From NCBI GenBank assembly GCA_947451145.1, contig CANFXW010000014.1, positions 1 to 64,000 of the forward strand: a stretch of DNA of 64,000 bases, given 5' to 3'. How positions within the stretch are numbered: position 1 is the stretch's first letter; every line of letters begins with the position of its first letter. Below are positions 61,950 to 64,000 of the stretch, one piece after another. The stretch comes from Sphingomonadaceae bacterium (GTDB taxonomy: Bacteria > Pseudomonadota > Alphaproteobacteria > Sphingomonadales > Sphingomonadaceae). The notes under the pieces were generated by a model. It searched no databases and was not told the origin of the DNA. It saw only the letters and a program-made list of their open reading frames with translations. A program made the position numbers and the translations under genes.

Positions 61950-64000
61950 ATGAGTGACACAAAGGGTCAGCGCCAGATGCCTGAGCGCGTGCAAACGCGC
62001 GCGGAAGCGGTTGCGCCTGTCCAGACCACTCGCAAGTCAGCGACAACGGCGCGGGTGCGCGGAAAACGCTTTGTCGAGCACTATGCCCTGCCGCCCGACT
62101 GGTGGCAGATCAGTGGCGTTTTGCTGGCCGCCGTGCTGGCCCTGTTCGGGTTCGAGCGTGCCTTGCCATCAACGCTTTCCGGCACGCTCTCAGCAGCCGG
62201 GATGCTCGGCTGTCTGGTCTCGTTCAAGGTGGCCCAGTTTGAACGCAAGGAACAGCTGGCTGCGCAGGTCAGCCACCAGCTGGTGGCTGCGTCAGTCGCT
62301 CTGCCGATGGTGCTGTTCGGCGCGGGTATGGGCATGTGGCACTTGCCGCAAGCGGATGGCACGCACGCCGTTATGGCCCAGCTGCTGTGTATCAGCGTGG
62401 TTGCCTCGATCCTGTGCAACGGACGCATGTTCGCGCTTGTCTGCGCGAATTTTGGTCTGTGGATCGGCTATTCGGCGGTGACCCTTGATCCGTTCCTGTT
62501 CGTTGCGATTGCCGTAGCAGGCGGGCTGGGCTTCCGAGCCAGCCGCGTGCAGAATGCGCTGAACCGCGAAAACCAGCGCAAGCAGGAAGCGGTCGAGCGC
62601 GCGCAGCAGCGGGCCGAAATGATCCTCAACGATTATGAGCAGACCCGCCAGGGCTGGTTCTGGGAAACAGACCGGCGCGGGGTGATCACCTATGTCTCGC
62701 CGACAGTGGGCGAGGTGATTGGCCGCGATACGGCTGAGCTGCTGGGTCTGCCGTTCACCGATCTGTTCAACCTGAAGGACCATTCGCGCGAGGGCGAGCG
62801 GACGCTGGCCTTCCACCTTTCCACCCGCTCGAGCTTTCAGGAGCTCGCGGTTCGGGCCGCCACCAAGTACGAAGAAGACCGCTGGTGGTCGATCAACGGC
62901 CTGCCGGTCTATGATGATTTCGACAACTTCCAGGGCTTCCGCGGATCGGGTAGCGATCTGACCGAGCGGCGGCGCTCGGAAGAGAAAGTCACCCGGCTGG
63001 CGCACTATGACTCGCTGACCGGGCTCGCCAACCGCCTGCAGATTTCGCAGACGCTGGAAAAGGTGCTGACCGCGCGCAACATGGAACAGCGCACCTGCGC
63101 CGTTTTCCTGATCGACCTCGACCGCTTCAAGCAGGTGAACGATACGCTGGGGCACCCGGCGGGCGATGCCCTGCTGACGCAGGTTTCGCAGCGGCTGGAG
63201 CGGGTGATCGACAAGGTTGGCCAGGTTGGCCGCTTGGGCGGAGACGAGTTCCAGATCGTTATCCCGGGCGTTCACAAGCACGATGTGCTGGCTGAACTCG
63301 CGCGGCGGGTGATCGAGGCACTGTCGCAGCCCTATTCGATTGACGGACACCGCGTAGTGATCGGCGCCTCTGTCGGCATTGCCTGCGCGCCGGAAAACGG
63401 GGTTACCGCAGAAGCGCTGATCCGCAACGCCGATCTAGCGCTCTATGCCGCCAAGGATGGCGGGCGCGGGCGGCACCATTTCTATGCCGCCGATCTGCAC
63501 AGCGATGCTGAAGAACGCCGCCAGCTGGAGCAGGATCTGCGCGATGCCATCGCCTCGGGCGGGCTGGAGCTTTATTACCAGCCGGTGGTCTCGACCACGA
63601 CCGAGAAGATCACCGGCTTTGAGGCTCTGCTGCGCTGGGATCATCCTGTGCGCGGACCGCTCAGCCCGGCGAAGTTCATTCCCATTGCCGAGGATGCCGG
63701 CCTGATCGCGCCAATTGGCGAATGGGCGCTGCGCACGGCCTGTATGGACATGGCCAAGTGGCCCGAGAACGTGCGCGTCGCGGTCAACGTATCGCCGCTG
63801 CAATTCGCCAATCCGGCGCTGCCTTCGATCGTTACCTCGGCCCTGGCATCGGCACAGGTTGCGCCCGAGCGGCTGGAGCTGGAAATCACCGAGTCCGTCT
63901 TCCTGAATGACAGCGAAGGCACCGATGTGATGTTCGCGGCGCTCGACCGGATCGGGGTGCGGCTGGCGCTCGATGATTTCGGCACCGGCTATTCCTCACT
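61950..64000 (+). CDS. Membrane PAS-GGDEF-EAL protein (partial at 3' end)
   Basis: The frame opens at ATG 61950 and runs off the window (683 codons, no stop). An Arg/Lys-rich N-terminus leads to about five membrane helices (ISGVLLAAVLALFGF, LVAASVALPMVLFGAGMGMW, PFLFVAIAVAGGLGF). A PAS domain follows (QGWFWETDRRGVITYVSPTV), then GGDEF (DSLTGLANRLQ, GRLGGDEFQIVI) and EAL (FEALLRWDHP, NVSPLQFANP, LEITESVFL, ALDDFGTGYSS). Both catalytic motifs look intact; the RxxD inhibitory site next to GGDEF is absent. It may make or break c-di-GMP in response to a membrane or redox signal. Confidence 0.92.
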   Translation, partial: MSDTKGQRQMPERVQTRAEAVAPVQTTRKSATTARVRGKRFVEHYALPPDWWQISGVLLAAVLALFGFERALPSTLSGTLSAAGMLGCLVSFKVAQFERKEQLAAQVSHQLVAASVALPMVLFGAGMGMWHLPQADGTHAVMAQLLCISVVASILCNGRMFALVCANFGLWIGYSAVTLDPFLFVAIAVAGGLGFRASRVQNALNRENQRKQEAVERAQQRAEMILNDYEQTRQGWFWETDRRGVITYVSPTVGEVIGRDTAELLGLPFTDLFNLKDHSREGERTLAFHLSTRSSFQELAVRAATKYEEDRWWSINGLPVYDDFDNFQGFRGSGSDLTERRRSEEKVTRLAHYDSLTGLANRLQISQTLEKVLTARNMEQRTCAVFLIDLDRFKQVNDTLGHPAGDALLTQVSQRLERVIDKVGQVGRLGGDEFQIVIPGVHKHDVLAELARRVIEALSQPYSIDGHRVVIGASVGIACAPENGVTAEALIRNADLALYAAKDGGRGRHHFYAADLHSDAEERRQLEQDLRDAIASGGLELYYQPVVSTTTEKITGFEALLRWDHPVRGPLSPAKFIPIAEDAGLIAPIGEWALRTACMDMAKWPENVRVAVNVSPLQFANPALPSIVTSALASAQVAPERLELEITESVFLNDSEGTDVMFAALDRIGVRLALDDFGTGYSS

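Noticed and set aside
61954..62481. A 175-codon plus-strand frame starting four bases into the GGDEF-EAL gene
   Set aside because: Wrong frame; the frame from ATG 61950 gives membrane helices, PAS, GGDEF and EAL without interruption.
62292..63350. A 352-codon minus-strand frame near the window end
   Set aside because: It is antisense to the PAS-GGDEF-EAL gene, whose catalytic motifs are read on the plus strand.

Overview
The window is about 64 kb of GC-rich chromosomal DNA from an alphaproteobacterium, most likely a sphingomonad of the Novosphingobium/Sphingobium type. The grounds are a GcrA cell-cycle regulator, a FYDLN-acid (TIGR02300) protein beside aroA-cmk, an Entner-Doudoroff dehydratase, an adrenodoxin-type ferredoxin reductase, the protocatechuate 4,5-cleavage (lig) pathway typical of sphingomonads, and several families of palindromic intergenic repeats. 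There is no rRNA, CRISPR array, prophage or complete insertion sequence. Two tRNAs are present: Ser(CGA) and Ala(GGC).

Layout. 1-5.5 kb: the 3' end of pnp, a diguanylate cyclase and a PilZ protein separated by a 270-bp palindromic insertion, gcrA, an orphan ABC-2 permease, a small secreted protein, hspQ and tRNA-Ser. 5.7-14.1 kb: an accessory catabolic island with two paralogous D-aminoacylase-like hydrolases, an SMP-30 lactonase, an SDR, a cytochrome P450, an amidase and a DUF1330 protein; its substrate cannot be read from the sequence. 14.1-14.6 kb: a decayed stretch carrying an apparent phytanoyl-CoA dioxygenase remnant. 14.6-25.9 kb: a full protocatechuate 4,5-cleavage locus. One strand carries ligK-ligU-ligI, with ligR divergent. 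The other carries a DUF1932 dehydrogenase, ligJ, vanA, ligA, ligB, ligC and an aldo/keto reductase in overlapping reading frames. A second, diverged ligAB pair lies between the two arms. Together these genes would take vanillate (if a VanB-type reductase exists elsewhere) to protocatechuate and on to pyruvate and oxaloacetate.

25.9-49.6 kb is mostly core genome: edd, gloB, rpsA, trmL, aroA-cmk-cytochrome c, tRNA-Ala, ffh, rpsP-rimM-trmD-rplS, asd, a TPR/2OG-oxygenase-like protein with an alpha/beta hydrolase, an M2 metallopeptidase with a 59-aa KOW protein, amn, and rpsF-rpsR-rplI. 49.8-64 kb: a secreted TPR-CHAT protein, an HSL-type esterase, a second PilZ protein, a divergent Mpl-like ligase and LD-carboxypeptidase (peptidoglycan recycling), fabD and fabG separated by a 480-bp inverted-repeat-bounded GxxExxY cassette, dnaN, a ferredoxin-NADP reductase, and a membrane PAS-GGDEF-EAL protein that runs off the window end.

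The observations most worth following are the GxxExxY cassette between fabD and fabG, the uncharacterised hydrolase/P450 island, the tandem-HTH LigR with its perfect palindrome, the second LigAB pair, and the palindromic element that supplies the PilZ stop codon. Many starts were moved downstream, or to GTG/TTG codons, on the basis of ribosome binding sites, family N-termini or stop/start overlaps. All functions are read from motifs and recalled family sequences; no search was run.
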